A DNA stretch of 64,000 nt from Marinovum algicola (GTDB lineage Bacteria; Pseudomonadota; Alphaproteobacteria; Rhodobacterales; Rhodobacteraceae). The notes under the pieces were generated by a model. It saw only the letters and a program-made list of their open reading frames with translations, made no database searches and was not told the origin of the DNA. Both the position numbers and the translations under genes were made by a program. Shown piece by piece: positions 17,051 to 25,784 of the stretch (position 1 is the first letter of the stretch; every line of letters begins with the position of its first letter). The stretch covers positions 1-64,000 of the forward strand of contig NZ_FNYY01000002.1 in assembly GCF_900109145.1 (NCBI RefSeq), written 5' to 3'.

Positions 17051-17311
17051 CTAGCCCTTTTGCTCGGCGATCAGCTTCTTGATGCCGGCAACGATGCTGC
17101 CGACCGACGAGATATCGAAATCGCTTTCGGTGGGCTCGTTCGCATTGAACGGGATCGAGATATCGAAGGCCTCTTCTATCGCAAAGATGCTCTCGACCAG
17201 CCCGAGACTGTCGATTCCCAGATCCTCGAGCGTATTGTCCATGGAGACATCGGATTTTTCCAGAACGGCCTGTTCCGCAATGATCTCGACAACCTTGTCC
17301 TTGACGTCCAT
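17051..17311 (-). CDS. Acyl carrier protein (specialised)
   Basis: The 86-aa acidic ACP has the phosphopantetheine-attachment motif LGIDSLGLVE (Ser35). It differs from housekeeping AcpP, which reads LGADSLDTVE, and has an unusual insert-like stretch NANEPTESDFD before the last helix. It is sandwiched between lpxD and a beta-ketoacyl synthase, as are ACPs dedicated to lipid A or very-long-chain acyl synthesis in other alphaproteobacteria (AcpXL). Direct orthology to AcpXL is not claimed. Confidence 0.85.
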   Translation of the reverse strand: MDVKDKVVEIIAEQAVLEKSDVSMDNTLEDLGIDSLGLVESIFAIEEAFDISIPFNANEPTESDFDISSVGSIVAGIKKLIAEQKG

Positions 17312-17346
17312 CGGATGGTCTCCCCGCCTTGTGATCCTCCGGTGAT

Positions 17347-18438
17347 TTAGTCGCTCTCGCCCTGCTTGGAAACCGCTTTTTTAAGCGCTGCGACATCCCG
17401 CATCAACCGGGGCAAGCGGCGGATTGCCTTGTAGCTTTCGGTCTGGACATCCATCTTTGTCGCCGGATACCCGAGCATGACGCGGCCGCTTGGCACGTTC
17501 GACAGGATCGTCGTGCCGCCGCCGCTGATCACGTTGTCGCCGATGAAAAGATTGTCGGCGATCCCGGTCTGGCCACCAAAGACGCAGTTGTTGCCGGTCT
17601 TGACCGAACCGGCAAAGCCAACGTGACCGCAGATCAGGCAATCCTTGCCGATGATGCAATTGTGGCCAATCTGCACGAGGTTGTCGATCTTGGTGCCGTC
17701 GCCGATCACGGTGTCGCGGACGGTGCCCCTGTCGATGCAGGTGTTCGAGCCCACCTCGACATCATTGCCGATGGTCACCCCGCCCAGAGAATGGATCCGG
17801 GCCCAGGATTGCGCCTTGGCTTCGCCCTGGTCGCCCAATGTCTCGCGGGCGCGTTCGGCGCCGCTCTTTTCCGGGGTGACAAAGCTGAAGCCGTCAGACC
17901 CGATCCGGGCGCCGGACTGCGCCATGAAATGCGCGCCGATGGTGACCCCATGCGCCACGGTTACCTGGGCATGCAGCAGCGCGTCTCCGCCCAGGCGCAC
18001 CTCGGCCCCGATGTAACATTGCGGTCCGATCACCGACCGGGCGCCGATCACCGCATTTGGTCCGACCATGGCCAGCGGCCCGATGGTCACCCCTTCGCCG
18101 ATCTCGGCCGAAGGGTCGATCACCGCGGTGGGATGGATGCCCTGAGGATAACGCGCTCCGGGGTCCATCATCTGCGACAGGCCCGCCAGCGCAAAACGCG
18201 GTCGTTGGGCAAAGATCGCCGCCTCAAGCCCCAACGCCTGCCAATCGGCGCCGGTCCAGAGCAGCGCGGCACGCGCCCTGCCCTGCGACAGGGTTTCGGC
18301 AAATTCGGGTTTCATCGCCAAGGCAAGGTGCTCTGGACCGGCCTCTGCCGGTTCCCGCACGGCCTCGATCGAAATGTCGGTGGCGCCTGCTGCCTCACAG
18401 CCGAGCGCCGCCGCAATGTCCTGTACCGTATAGGTCAT
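17347..18438 (-). CDS. lpxD: UDP-3-O-acylglucosamine N-acyltransferase
   Basis: The 363-aa left-handed beta-helix acyltransferase of lipid A synthesis adds the N-linked 3-hydroxyacyl chain. The N-terminal uridine-binding LpxD domain (about 1-100) is followed by many hexapeptide repeats (IGEGVTIGPLAMVG, IGNDVEVGSNTCIDRGTV). The catalytic region IGHNCIIGKDCLICGHVG follows, then a C-terminal helix (YKAIRRLPRLMRDVAALKKA). The usual lpxD neighbours fabZ and lpxA are absent; instead an ACP and a KAS follow. It may be a second, specialised copy. Confidence 0.9.
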   Translation of the reverse strand: MTYTVQDIAAALGCEAAGATDISIEAVREPAEAGPEHLALAMKPEFAETLSQGRARAALLWTGADWQALGLEAAIFAQRPRFALAGLSQMMDPGARYPQGIHPTAVIDPSAEIGEGVTIGPLAMVGPNAVIGARSVIGPQCYIGAEVRLGGDALLHAQVTVAHGVTIGAHFMAQSGARIGSDGFSFVTPEKSGAERARETLGDQGEAKAQSWARIHSLGGVTIGNDVEVGSNTCIDRGTVRDTVIGDGTKIDNLVQIGHNCIIGKDCLICGHVGFAGSVKTGNNCVFGGQTGIADNLFIGDNVISGGGTTILSNVPSGRVMLGYPATKMDVQTESYKAIRRLPRLMRDVAALKKAVSKQGESD

Positions 18439-18469
18439 CCTGCGCCTCGCAATCGTTGCGCAGCCCGGT

Positions 18470-20086
18470 CTAACCCTGAACCGAGGTCAACGCCACCCCT
18501 GCATTCTGAAGCGCGCGATAGACCATCGCATCGCGGCCGTAGATGTCGGCGCGGAACTTGAGCCGGCCTTTGGCATCGGTATAGGCGGTGCGATAGATCA
18601 GATGCACCGGCACCGGCTCATCCAGAGGAACGCGGATGTTCTGGCCCGATTGCAGGCGGGTCTGAAAGAAGTCGACAGGGTCGTCGGTCTGCCGCGACAG
18701 CAACTCATAGGCAAAGTCGAACGGATCGTTCAGCCGCACACAACCATGCGAGAAGGCCCGCACTTCGTTCGAGAACAGGCTCTTGGCCGGGGTGTCGTGC
18801 AGATAGATGTTGTATTTGTTGGGGAACATGAACTTGACCAGTCCCAGCGCGTTCTTGTCCGACGGCGGCTGGCGCAGGTTGAACGGGAAGGTCCGGCCGG
18901 AATAGCGGGCAAAGTTGATCGACGAACGCGGGACCACGCGGCCACGGCCGTCGATCACCTGCAAATGCCCCGCGGCATAGGGATTGCGCCGCATCGCCGG
19001 CAGATATTCCTCGGAGGCGATCGACCGGGGCACATTCCAGTACGGGTTGATCTCCATGTATTCCATGACGTCCGAGAACTCGGGCGTTTCGCGGTCGGGC
19101 GTGTCCTTGCCCACCACCGAGCGGGTCTCGAAGGTGACCTTGTCGTTGTCGATGATCCGCGCCTTGAAATCGGGGATGTTGACCAGCACGTGCCGCGCGC
19201 CGCGCGGCCGGTTGAACCAGCGTTCGCGCTCCATCGCCACCAGCACCGATTTCAGCCGTTCCGAGGCTGGCACGTTGATCGCCCGCAGGGTGGCGGCGCC
19301 GGCGACGCCGTCGGGCTCCAGTCCCTGATCGACCTGATAGTCCTGAACCGCCTTTTGCAGCGCATTGTCGTAGGTCGCCGAATTGGACCGGTCGAGGTAG
19401 CCCATGGCGATCAGCCGGTTGCGCAGCGCGACAACGGCTGCACCGCTGTCGCCGGGGCTGACCTTGTCGGTCTGCACCAGCGCGCCCCAGCCGCCCGAGG
19501 CCACCACCCGCTCAAGTTCGAACTTGGCGCGGATCAGGCGGGTATATTCGGCCGAGGTCGGCACGATGGTGCGAAAGAAGGCGTCTGGATCGCCGGAGGT
19601 GAAATCGCGCAGATAGGTGATCGGATCGCGCAGCGGCGCCTCGCGCTTGATTCCATTGGTGACCTTTTGCGGGTTCAGCACCCCGGTCTGCATATGGCGC
19701 GAGAACAGCACCAGCGTTTCGCTGAGTTCGACCTCGAGCGCACCGAGCGCCCGCTCGCCCTGCACCGAGGCCAGTTTGCCGCGCAGGACGTCGGGGTGGT
19801 ACTTGTCGGCCGGCAGCCCGTAAAGGCTGGCGCGGGAAACCGCCTGCAAGAGTGCGGCGCGACGGGCGCGGTGGATGTCGCTGTCGCCGGTCCAGATCGG
19901 CGCGAACCCGGTCTCGCGATAGAACGCGGCGATGTCACGGTCCGCCGAGGCGGATTCCGCCACCGCCTGCTTGAAGGCGGTGACCTGCGCAAACGCGGGC
20001 TGAGACGGGAGGCCCAGTGTGGCAATCGCCAGGGCCACGCCTCCCATCAGCGATCTGAATCCACTGGCCTTTTGCGACTGCGTCAT
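18470..20086 (-). CDS. L,D-transpeptidase (YcbB/LdtD type)
   Basis: The 538-aa periplasmic enzyme forms 3-3 (mDAP-mDAP) peptidoglycan cross-links. A Sec signal peptide (SQPAFAQ) is followed by the YcbB helical domain, a PG_binding_1 repeat (about residues 210-270) and the YkuD catalytic domain with HDTPAKSLFSNEVRAFSHGC, catalytic Cys449. The length is close to the 615-aa E. coli protein, with shorter loops. It is divergent from a MepK-like endopeptidase, which matches the E. coli ycbB-ycbK neighbourhood. lpxD follows 31 bp downstream. Confidence 0.93.
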   Translation of the reverse strand: MTQSQKASGFRSLMGGVALAIATLGLPSQPAFAQVTAFKQAVAESASADRDIAAFYRETGFAPIWTGDSDIHRARRAALLQAVSRASLYGLPADKYHPDVLRGKLASVQGERALGALEVELSETLVLFSRHMQTGVLNPQKVTNGIKREAPLRDPITYLRDFTSGDPDAFFRTIVPTSAEYTRLIRAKFELERVVASGGWGALVQTDKVSPGDSGAAVVALRNRLIAMGYLDRSNSATYDNALQKAVQDYQVDQGLEPDGVAGAATLRAINVPASERLKSVLVAMERERWFNRPRGARHVLVNIPDFKARIIDNDKVTFETRSVVGKDTPDRETPEFSDVMEYMEINPYWNVPRSIASEEYLPAMRRNPYAAGHLQVIDGRGRVVPRSSINFARYSGRTFPFNLRQPPSDKNALGLVKFMFPNKYNIYLHDTPAKSLFSNEVRAFSHGCVRLNDPFDFAYELLSRQTDDPVDFFQTRLQSGQNIRVPLDEPVPVHLIYRTAYTDAKGRLKFRADIYGRDAMVYRALQNAGVALTSVQG

Positions 20087-20429
20087 CCCGTCCCTCCGAA
20101 GCTCAATTAATTAAACAAGACAATAATTAGTCTGTCTTATCCCTCTGTCTACTCACATATTCTTAAGTACTGTAACGCACACTTCCGAGACTTTCCCATG
20201 AATTGACAGGGGACAAGAATCGGGGGTTTTGTGCGCATTCTTGCCGTGAAGTTTGAATATTGAGCAAGTTTTCGCCCAACTTTTGCGAGACGCCAGCCAT
20301 GCGGGAATCTCCGGTTGGCGAAAAATCCCCAATGTGGCATACAGACCACGCATCTGGGGATGAGATGGCAGGTTCCGCGTAACATCGCGGGCTGAACTTT
20401 TAGAGAGCGACAGACAGGCGCAATACAAC
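20087..20429. promoter_or_regulatory. Divergent promoter region with AAGACA-N10-TGTCTT dyad
   Basis: This 343-bp spacer between the L,D-transpeptidase and the MepK-like gene is noticeably AT-richer than its surroundings. A perfect 6-bp inverted repeat AAGACA-N10-TGTCTT lies at 20117-20138, about 30-50 bp before the transpeptidase start, in an AT-rich stretch that also holds TTAATTAA. It may be an operator, but no known regulator is assigned. No coding sequence is supportable here. Confidence 0.45.
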
Positions 20430-20999
20430 ATGACAGAACTTCGCGGCAGCGGTATCTCGCGGCGTGGCCTATTGGGCGCGTTCGCGGCAACTTTGGTCAC
20501 AGCGGCACCGACCTACTCCAACGCAGCAGGCTTCCTTCGCGGCGGCGGCGACATCCGACGCATAAAGATGTATTCGGCCCGGACGGGCGAACGGCTCGAC
20601 ATGATTTATTGGGTCGAGGGCGACTATATCAAGGATGCGGTCGAAGAGGTCCACAAATTCATGCGCGACTGGCGCACCAACGATGTGAAATACATCGACC
20701 TTCGTGCCATCGACATTCTGGCGGCCTCGCACAATCTGCTTGATGTGCCCGAGCCTTACATGCTGCTGTCGGGATACCGCAGCCCGAAAACCAATGCGAT
20801 GCTGCGCGCCCGCTCCAGCGGCGTTGCCAAGAACTCGCTGCACCTCAAGGGCCAGGCGGCCGACGTGAGCCTCAAGGGCCGTTCGGTCAACCAGATCGCC
20901 AAGGCAGCCACCGCCTGTCGCGCAGGCGGCGTCGGCCGGTACTCCAGCTCGAACTTCGTGCACATGGATTGCGGCGCGGTCCGCTCCTGGGGCCGCTAA
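20430..20999 (+). CDS. DUF882/M15 murein endopeptidase (MepK/YcbK-like)
   Basis: The 189-aa metallopeptidase of the M15A/DUF882 family has the zinc ligands in SLHLKGQAADV (His, Asp) and FVHMDCG (His), with LSGYRSPKTN as substrate-site motif. The N-terminus (ISRRGLLGAFAATLV) is a twin-arginine export signal. E. coli MepK cleaves 3-3 and some 4-3 cross-links and sits beside LdtD; here it is divergent from the L,D-transpeptidase, pairing a 3-3 cross-link maker and cutter. A terminator follows. Confidence 0.88.
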   Translation: MTELRGSGISRRGLLGAFAATLVTAAPTYSNAAGFLRGGGDIRRIKMYSARTGERLDMIYWVEGDYIKDAVEEVHKFMRDWRTNDVKYIDLRAIDILAASHNLLDVPEPYMLLSGYRSPKTNAMLRARSSGVAKNSLHLKGQAADVSLKGRSVNQIAKAATACRAGGVGRYSSSNFVHMDCGAVRSWGR

Positions 21000-21025
21000 C
21001 CTGGCTTCCACTGCCAGTCTGATTG

Positions 21026-21056
21026 ACGCCGTCCATCTGGGCGGCGTTTTGTTTTT
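21026..21056 (+). terminator. Rho-independent terminator after the MepK-like gene
   Basis: ACGCCG (21026-21031) and CGGCGT (21042-21047) form a stem with a 10-nt loop, followed by a T-rich tract (TTTTGTTTTT, with the first T at the stem edge). Confidence 0.75.
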
Positions 21057-21294
21057 CTCCTCCGGTTTCGTCACACCGGGGCCCTGCCATCAAAGCTGCG
21101 CATCCGGGGAGATGGCGCAACAGACCTTGGCAGTCCACAGGCGGACGAACACAATAGAAATCGACAGGGCCGTCTGTCAAATTGTGATCCTGCGCTGCGG
21201 CATCACCGTGCTGTGACTGGCAAACCGGGTGATATATCCGCCCTTCCTCGTTACGTTCCATGTCCACAACCCACCAGATATCCGGAGGTTCCCA

Positions 21295-22530
21295 GTGCGT
21301 GCGTTTTTTTTGTCCGTGACCCTCGTTTTCCTGGCCGTGACCGCGCAGGCCCAGGACAAGCCGGCCATCGAGCGACAGTTTCAATCCTGGATCCAGTCAG
21401 AGATCTGGCCGCGCGCCCGGGCCAAGGGCGTCTCGCGCGCCACCTTTGACGCGGCCTTTTCAGGGGTCACGCTCAACTGGGATCTGCCGGATCTGGTGCC
21501 CCCCGGCACCGCGCCCGAGACCCCGAAACGTCAGCGGCAGGCCGAATTCGGCGCGCCGTCGAAGTACTTCAATCGCAACTCCATCGACGGCGCCACCCGC
21601 ATCGGCAAGCAGATGGCGCAACGCCACGCCACCGCGCTGGCGCAGACCGAGCGGCGCACCGGCGTGCCGGGCCGCATCATCCTTGCCATCTGGGGCCGGG
21701 AAAGCGGCTATGGTCGGGTGGCGATCCCGCATAATGTCTTTCGCGTGCTGGGCACCAAGGGTTTCATGTCGACCCGCGCGGAATATTTCAGCGCCGAGTT
21801 GATCGCCGCGTTGCAGATCGCCGAAGCCGGTCACGCGCCGGAGAGCGCGATGAAGAGCAGCTGGGCCGGCGCGCTCGGCCAGCCGCAGTTCATGCCTTCG
21901 AGCTTTCTGAACTACGCCGCCGACGGCAATGGCGACCGCAAGGCCGACATCTGGCGCTCCGAGGCCGATACCATCGCCTCGATCGGCAATTATCTGGCCG
22001 AACACGGCTGGGTTGCCGGCCGCGACTGGGGGTTCGAGGTCATGGTGCCGGATGCGGTCTCCTGTACGCTGGAAGGCCCCGATCAGGGCCGCCCGATCGC
22101 CGATTGGGCCGCCATGGGCATCACCCGGGTCTCGGGCCGGCCCTTCCCGGCGCATGAGCTGCCCGGCGAAGGTTATCTGATGATGCCCGCCGGGCGGCAT
22201 GGGCCGGCGTTCGTGGTGACGCCGAACTTCTACGTGCTCAAGGATTACAACACTTCCGACCTCTATGCGCTCTTTGTCGGCCATGTCGGCGACCGCATTC
22301 GTTTCAACGTCGGCGATTTCCGCCAGGCTTGGGGCCGGGTCGACAGGCTGTTCCGCTCCGACATCGCCGCCGCGCAGCGCTCGCTCGAGGCGATGGGCCA
22401 TGACGTCGGCGGCGCCGACGGTCTGCCCGGCTACAAGACGCGCCGCTCGATCGGCCGCTGGCAGGAGGCCCGTGAGCGGCAAGCCACCTGCTTTCCCGAC
22501 AAGGGCAATATCGCGGCGTTGGGGGGCTGA
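21295..22530 (+). CDS. Lytic murein transglycosylase with C-terminal PG-binding domain (MltB family)
   Basis: The 411-aa exported enzyme has a signal peptide (LVFLAVTAQAQ), an SLT_2/GH103 domain with catalytic Glu in AIWGRESGYGRVA, then SWAGALGQPQFMPSSFLNYA and GNGDRKADIW, and a C-terminal peptidoglycan-binding repeat (SLEAMGHDVGGADGLPGYKT). The GTG at 21295 is chosen because GGAGG lies 8 bases upstream and it places the signal peptide at the N-terminus; an open extension to 21229 has neither. It adds to the cluster of wall-remodelling genes here. Confidence 0.92.
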   Translation: MRAFFLSVTLVFLAVTAQAQDKPAIERQFQSWIQSEIWPRARAKGVSRATFDAAFSGVTLNWDLPDLVPPGTAPETPKRQRQAEFGAPSKYFNRNSIDGATRIGKQMAQRHATALAQTERRTGVPGRIILAIWGRESGYGRVAIPHNVFRVLGTKGFMSTRAEYFSAELIAALQIAEAGHAPESAMKSSWAGALGQPQFMPSSFLNYAADGNGDRKADIWRSEADTIASIGNYLAEHGWVAGRDWGFEVMVPDAVSCTLEGPDQGRPIADWAAMGITRVSGRPFPAHELPGEGYLMMPAGRHGPAFVVTPNFYVLKDYNTSDLYALFVGHVGDRIRFNVGDFRQAWGRVDRLFRSDIAAAQRSLEAMGHDVGGADGLPGYKTRRSIGRWQEARERQATCFPDKGNIAALGG

Positions 22531-22542
22531 TGGCCCCTGCCG

Positions 22543-23347
22543 TCAGGCGTTAAAGATGTTATCCGCCAAGTCGTCGAAATGCGTCAGGTTCGAGAAAGTT
22601 ATGGTTTCGCTTCCGAAATCCGGAACAGCCACGCCGCTGCTTGTGTCGGCGAACATGGCGATCACCTCTGCCCCGGTCGTGGCCGGGCCAAGCAGCGCCA
22701 CGCTGACGACAATGGCGTCCTGGAAATGTTCGAAATCGGAAATCGTGTCGTTGCCGCGCCCCGGTACAAAGAGGAACTCGTGGGCCCCGGTGCCTCCGCG
22801 CAGGTCGTCGTCGCCGGAACCGCCGGCGATCACGTCGCGCCCCTGATTGCCGTGGATCCTGTCGTTGCCATCTCCGCCCCGGAGCGTGTCGTCGCGCGGC
22901 CCCTGACAGGCAGTCATCGCCCGCCCCGCCCTCATGGGTCATGTTTGCGGCACCGCCCGCGATCATCACAAGATCCTCCGTCGCCGCCCGGCATCGATAT
23001 TCTCCCGGTTCACGTCGGTTACGTTGACGGTGAATGTCTGGCTGCTCTGCGCCGCATCGCCGGTTGCGGTTTCCATGGCCGTGATCGCAACATCGATGCT
23101 GCTTTCCTGGTCGAAGTCGAATTTGTGCCCGCCAGGAGGCACAGTTCGAATTGCCCCGGGGGTGGCGGTCGCCCGCACGCCGAACCGGGGATCATCGACG
23201 GCCAGGCTGAAGGCGTCACCTTCGGGGTCTGACAGCGTAAAGGTACCAAGAACGATTTGGTTCGCGAACCAGCCTTCGACCAGCGTGTCAGTCTGGCCCG
23301 CACGCGACGGCCAACACTCGGAGAAAAACGGATTTTTAAGGGAAGTT
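22543..23347 (-). pseudogene. Decayed RTX/cadherin-like Ca2+-binding protein gene
   Basis: The minus strand shows three consecutive pieces of one protein in different frames. The first is a cadherin-like beta-sandwich segment (GTFTLSDPEGDAFSLAVDDP ... FTVNVTDVN), read until about 22966. The second is a short RTX-like piece (GGAGDDCLSG) in a second frame near 22920-22955. The third has RTX nonapeptides (GGDGNDRIHGNQGRD, GGSGDDDLRGG) and a C-terminal RTX tail (RGNDTISDFEHFQDAI) in a third frame. At least two frameshifts and a missing N-terminus, cut at the tRNA-Arg 3' end, make it non-functional. It is probably the leftover of an accessory secreted protein inserted or truncated at the tRNA. Confidence 0.75.
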
Positions 23348-23424
<77 letters not shown>

Positions 23425-23489
23425 GTGCAGGGCCCTCTATACTCAGAGTACGCGGGCGCTGCAATTGCAAATCGGCGTAAAATCGCGCC

Positions 23490-24710
23490 TCAGGCAAAGA
23501 GATCGTGCGCCAGCTCCAGCGCGTCGATCAGCGCGTCGACCTCGGCCTCGGTGTTGTACATGCCGAACGAGGCCCGGCAGGTCGCCGTCACGCCCAGATG
23601 ATCCATCAACGGGCCGGCGCAATGGTGGCCGGCGCGCACCGCGACGCCTTTCTTGTCGAGAATGGTCGAGATGTCATGCGCATGCGCCGCGCCGTCGAGG
23701 GTGAAGGAAAAGATCGCCCCCTTGCCCGCCGCCTTGCCCTGGATCTGAAGCCAGTTCAGCCCGTCCAGCCGGCCGCGCGCATATTGGGTCAGCGCCGCTT
23801 CATGGGCGGCGATATTGTCCATGCCGTGGCCCATCATGTACTCCAGCGCCGCGCCAAGACCGATGGTCGCCACGATCGACGGGGTGCCGGCCTCGAACTT
23901 CATCGGCGGGTCGTTGTAGAGGATGCCGTCGCGATGCACCTCCTTGATCATGTCGCCGCCGCCCATGAAGGGGCGCATCTCGGCCATGCGCGCCTTTTTC
24001 ATGAAGATCGCGCCGGAACCGGAGGGGCCATAGAGCTTGTGGCCGGTGATGGCATAGAAATCGCAGCCCAGCGCATCGACATCGACAGGCCCGTGCACCG
24101 CCGCCTGGCTGCCGTCGATCAGCGTGGCGATGCCGCGCTCGCGGGCGGCGGCGCAGATCGGCGCCACATCGACCCGCGTGCCAAGCACATTGGACATATG
24201 GGTCACCGCCACCAGCCTGGTTTTCGGCCCCATGGCGTCGATCACCTTTTGCGGGTCGAGCGATCCGTCGGCCTCGATCTCGACCCATTTGATCACCACT
24301 CCCTGGCGCTCGCGCAGGAAATGCCAGGGCACGATATTGGCATGGTGTTCCATCACCGAAAGGATGATCTCGTCGCCGGCCTCCAGCCGGGGCATCGCCC
24401 AGCCGTAGGCCACGGTGTTGATGCCCTCGGTGGTGCCGGTGTTGAGCACGATCTCGTCTTCGTCGGCCACGTTCAGAAAGCGCGCGATGGTGCCGCGCAC
24501 GGCCTCGTATTTCTCGGTGGCGAGGTTCGACAGGTAAAACAGGCCCCGGTGCACATTGGCGTATTCCATCGAATAGGCCTGGGTCACCGCGTCGATCACG
24601 ACCTTCGGTTTCTGCGCCGAGGCGCCATTGTCGAGATAGACCAGCGGCTTGCCATTGATCTCGCGTCCGAGGATCGGAAAGTCGGCCCGGATTGCGGCCA
24701 CGTCATACAT
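23490..24710 (-). CDS. sufS: Cysteine desulfurase SufS
   Basis: The 406-aa PLP enzyme (group II desulfurase) mobilises sulfur from cysteine as a persulfide for Fe-S cluster assembly. The Schiff-base lysine is in ITGHKLYGPSGSG and the persulfide cysteine is C364 in RAGHHCAGPLM, the same number as in E. coli SufS. It is the last gene of the suf operon; its start overlaps the end of the YIP1-like gene by 8 bp. No sufE or sufU sulfur acceptor follows in the window. Confidence 0.96.
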   Translation of the reverse strand: MYDVAAIRADFPILGREINGKPLVYLDNGASAQKPKVVIDAVTQAYSMEYANVHRGLFYLSNLATEKYEAVRGTIARFLNVADEDEIVLNTGTTEGINTVAYGWAMPRLEAGDEIILSVMEHHANIVPWHFLRERQGVVIKWVEIEADGSLDPQKVIDAMGPKTRLVAVTHMSNVLGTRVDVAPICAAARERGIATLIDGSQAAVHGPVDVDALGCDFYAITGHKLYGPSGSGAIFMKKARMAEMRPFMGGGDMIKEVHRDGILYNDPPMKFEAGTPSIVATIGLGAALEYMMGHGMDNIAAHEAALTQYARGRLDGLNWLQIQGKAAGKGAIFSFTLDGAAHAHDISTILDKKGVAVRAGHHCAGPLMDHLGVTATCRASFGMYNTEAEVDALIDALELAHDLFA

Positions 24711-25293
24711 ATGCGGATACTCCCACGGTGCTGGCCCCGATCAGCGAGAGCATCAGGACCAGGCCCAGAACGATGCCGATCCCCGCCAGCGCGATCACGC
24801 CCAAGGCCTTGAGCGGCGACCCGAAGCGGTGCGCCACATCGATGAAATTCACGAAGATCCAGAGGCCATAGAGGTTCACGGCCATCAGGAGGATGAGCGC
24901 CAGTCCCGGCGCCACAAGGGTCAGCACGGTGGCGACCAGTTGCACCACCAGCCGCAGCGCCTGAAGCCAGACGATTAGCACCAGCACATCGCCAAGCCCG
25001 CCTTCGCCGCCCAGCCAGTTGCCGGTAAAAGTGATGGCAAAAACCGTCACCACCGCGCCGCAGCCCAGCGTCAAGGCGAACATGAAAGGCGTCGCCATCA
25101 TTGGCGGCAGCGGCGCGCTGGGCGGTGCCGCCAGGATGCCGAGGTGAAAGGCCAGCGCATTGAGCACGATCACCAGCACCAGCGCCTGCCAGAGCACCGG
25201 GCGCGGCAGATCGAGCACGATCAGCCGCGCCGCCGCCACACGCGGCGCCACCAGCGTTTCGGTCACCAGATCGCGCCAGCCGGTCCGGGTCAT
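24703..25293 (-). CDS. YIP1-family membrane protein in the suf operon
   Basis: The 196-aa protein has four to five hydrophobic helices (LWQALVLVIVLNALAFHLGIL, FMFALTLGCGAVVTVFAITF, LALILLMAVNLYGLWIFV) and the layout of YIP1-domain proteins. The ATG at 25293 overlaps the previous stop in ATGA; the much longer open frame upstream is a shadow. A role in Fe-S biogenesis is suggested only by position between sufD and sufS. Confidence 0.75.
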   Translation of the reverse strand: MTRTGWRDLVTETLVAPRVAAARLIVLDLPRPVLWQALVLVIVLNALAFHLGILAAPPSAPLPPMMATPFMFALTLGCGAVVTVFAITFTGNWLGGEGGLGDVLVLIVWLQALRLVVQLVATVLTLVAPGLALILLMAVNLYGLWIFVNFIDVAHRFGSPLKALGVIALAGIGIVLGLVLMLSLIGASTVGVSAYV

Positions 25294-25775
25294 GTCTCTG
25301 GCCTTTCCGCTGCGCGCAGCCCGCCGATCCAGAACCACAGAAAGACGAGTAAGCTGATGAACTCCACCGCCTTGGGCCCCGGCCCGGCGCCGATGAACCC
25401 GGCCAGAAGACCGTTGAGCAGGATCAGCGGTGAGGCCGCCAAAAGCGCCCAGAAGAGCGCCAGACGCGCGCCGAAAAAGCTGCCCTGCCCGCCCAGGGCG
25501 CGAGCCAGAAGATGGCTGAGCGCCGCCAGACCGTAGAAGATCAGCGGCGCGATCATCACCCAGGCCAGCAGCGCGCCGCCCAGAAGCGGGTTGAGCTCCT
25601 GCCCGTCGAAATGCGCCTGACGCGCCAGCGGCGGCCATTGCGACACAAAGACCAGAAGGCAGCCCGCCATGAGAATGGCCAGCGCCCGGTCCTCGCGCTG
25701 GCCGCGCGCCAGCAGCCGGCACATCACTGCGCCGGGGCCGCGATAGGTGGCGACGATGTCCTGTGTGATAGCCAT
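25290..25775 (-). CDS. Small membrane protein, YIP1-like
   Basis: The 161-aa protein has four predicted membrane segments (ALAILMAGCLLVFVSQWPPL, GALLAWVMIAPLIFYGLAAL, LALFWALLAASPLILLNGLL, FISLLVFLWFWIGGL). It looks like a diverged partner of the following YIP1-family gene and is translationally coupled to it by a 4-bp overlap. It lies 9 bp after sufD. The function is unknown; a paired membrane complex is possible. Confidence 0.7.
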   Translation of the reverse strand: MAITQDIVATYRGPGAVMCRLLARGQREDRALAILMAGCLLVFVSQWPPLARQAHFDGQELNPLLGGALLAWVMIAPLIFYGLAALSHLLARALGGQGSFFGARLALFWALLAASPLILLNGLLAGFIGAGPGPKAVEFISLLVFLWFWIGGLRAAERPET

Positions 25776-25784
25776 GGCGTCGTG

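Noticed and set aside
20104-20140. CtrA-type TTAA-N7-TTAA site before the L,D-transpeptidase
   Set aside because: TTAATTAA is present but the second half-site at 7-bp spacing reads AATA; not a convincing match.
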